A stretch of 6,122 nt of DNA, taken from contig SXQR01000174.1 in assembly GCA_005792865.1 (NCBI GenBank), positions 1-6,122 of the forward strand. The letters are read 5' to 3'. Numbering within the stretch: the stretch's first letter is position 1; every line of letters begins with the position of its first letter. The notes under the pieces were generated by a model, which was not told the origin of the DNA, made no database searches, and was given only the letters and a program-made list of their open reading frames with translations. Source of the DNA: Flavobacterium sp. (GTDB lineage: Bacteria > Bacteroidota > Bacteroidia > Flavobacteriales > Flavobacteriaceae). Of the stretch, positions 5,334 to 6,122 are shown piece by piece. Both the position numbers and the translations under genes were made by a program.

Positions 5334-6122
5334 ATGAACCTAGCCCTCAACGACGACCAGCGAAAATCGCTTTTGATCACGACCGCACTTTTCCTGTTAT
5401 TATTGCTTGCGATGTTCCTTATCAAGTTCGCCACGAGTGAGCGCATCCAGGAACTCGCAGGTGGCGGCGGCGGCGGTTTGACGGTCAATTTTGGCGATTC
5501 AGAAACGGGGATGGGGGAAGATATTTCAAGCCGCGAGCTCAACGTGCGCGACCGTGCCGTGGTGAAACCCGCTCCGCCCCAACCATCGGAACAACTGGTA
5601 ACGTCGTCCAACGACGAAGCCGTGGCGGTGAAATCGAATCCGGTAAAGGCGCCCGTTAAGACGGTTGTTGCCAAACCCGTACCCGAAGCGCCAAAAGTTT
5701 CCAAATCCACCGATGATGCCCTGGCAAACATCCTGAAGGGCAACAACAAGGGAGGTGACGGCGATGACCGCACGGCAGGAAATAAGGGGCGTCCCGATGG
5801 GACAATCAGTTCCGGATCTTATGAGGGGACGGGCGGAACCGGCGGTGGACGCGGCGGAGGCAATGGGCCCGGCGACGGACCAGGCGATGGACCCGGAAGC
5901 GGTCCGGGCAGTGGTGGCGGTTCGGGTGGCGGCTATTCCCTCGGAAACCGTAAGGCACTTTATAAGCCGGTCCCGAGTTATAACTGCAACGAGACAGGAA
6001 TCGTGGTTGTGGAGGTTCGGGTTGACCAAAACGGACGCACCATTTCGGCAACACCGGGCATAAAGGGCACTACGAATGCAGCACGCTGCTTAACCGATCA
6101 GGCCAGGATTGCGGCGATGAAC
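5334..6122 (+). CDS. TonB-like energy transducer, C-terminus cut by the window edge
   Basis: 263 codons are open to the right edge; perhaps 20-30 residues are missing. A short cytoplasmic N-terminus (MNLALNDDQRK) precedes one transmembrane helix at about residues 12-32. Next come a run of six glycines (43-48) and LTVNFGD, then a Pro/Lys/Val-rich periplasmic linker (about 75-125), a helix around DDALANILKG (127-136), a Gly-rich spacer (about 163-200) and a TonB C-terminal-type domain starting YSLGNRKALYKP. That domain includes two cysteines (Cys218, Cys252) and IVVVEVRVDQNGR (223-235). Such proteins carry inner-membrane proton-motive energy, via ExbB/ExbD, to outer-membrane receptors. The layout is typical of flavobacterial transducers. 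No exbB or exbD lies upstream; the gene directly follows the dehydrogenase. The transmembrane helix contains no histidine, unlike E. coli TonB. The start is the first ATG, placed just before the helix. Confidence 0.9.
   Translation, partial: MNLALNDDQRKSLLITTALFLLLLLAMFLIKFATSERIQELAGGGGGGLTVNFGDSETGMGEDISSRELNVRDRAVVKPAPPQPSEQLVTSSNDEAVAVKSNPVKAPVKTVVAKPVPEAPKVSKSTDDALANILKGNNKGGDGDDRTAGNKGRPDGTISSGSYEGTGGTGGGRGGGNGPGDGPGDGPGSGPGSGGGSGGGYSLGNRKALYKPVPSYNCNETGIVVVEVRVDQNGRTISATPGIKGTTNAARCLTDQARIAAMN
5865..5912 (+). repeat. In-frame 12-bp repeat coding for Gly-Pro-Gly-Asp/Ser
   Basis: Four tandem 12-nt units encode GPGD, GPGD, GPGS and GPGS (residues 178-193 of the TonB-like protein). The units differ mostly at third codon positions, indicating an old repeat kept for its protein sequence. 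It forms part of the flexible spacer between the membrane-proximal part and the C-terminal domain. Copy number could vary between strains without breaking the frame. Confidence 0.75.

Noticed and set aside
5318..6063. Long open frames overlapping the TonB-like gene (minus 5318-5773, minus 5526-6029, plus 5755-6063).
   Set aside because: They are low-complexity products (Thr/Ser/Ala- or Arg/Ala-rich) of the GC- and glycine-rich coding DNA and match no family, while the TonB frame is continuous and well formed.

Overview
The window looks like chromosomal DNA from a member of the Bacteroidetes, most likely the Flavobacteriaceae. The protein sequences resemble flavobacterial versions of their families. 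The energy transducer has the glycine-rich, TonB-type layout of that group. Several genes lack a Shine-Dalgarno sequence and are instead preceded by the Bacteroidetes -7 promoter word TAnnTTTG. The coding DNA is GC-rich for that family, so many long antisense ORFs are open by chance. Genus is not assigned.

Layout. Positions 1-1421 hold a three-gene minus-strand operon, transcribed right to left. It runs from a DinB-like four-helix protein (936-1421), to an NRDE/TANGO2-family Ntn-type protein (256-948), to the first 86 codons of a third gene that leaves the window at base 1 (1-259). The reading frames overlap by 13 nt and by an ATGA (4 nt), so translation is probably coupled. A clear intrinsic terminator (1451-1471) separates this operon from an acyl-CoA dehydrogenase gene, also on the minus strand (1479-2621).

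A 98-bp AT-rich divergent promoter region (2622-2719) leads rightward into anmK (2720-3784), the anhydro-N-acetylmuramic acid kinase of cell-wall recycling. Next is a 277-bp intergenic stretch (3785-4061) with no gene. It contains three clusters of degenerate 7-bp tandem repeats, the last directly abutting the presumed promoter of the next gene. That gene is a Glu/Leu/Phe/Val-type amino-acid dehydrogenase (4062-5294). After 39 bp comes a TonB-like energy transducer (5334 to the right edge), cut off near its C-terminus.

How the genes relate. Most are housekeeping genes: acyl-CoA oxidation, peptidoglycan recycling, amino-acid deamination and outer-membrane energisation. They do not form one pathway. 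The only tight functional unit is the minus-strand operon, whose role is unknown. No mobile element, CRISPR array, tRNA, rRNA or defence system was seen. The most unusual structure is the set of heptamer repeat clusters between anmK and the dehydrogenase gene. I found no convincing evidence of a wholly new multi-gene system.
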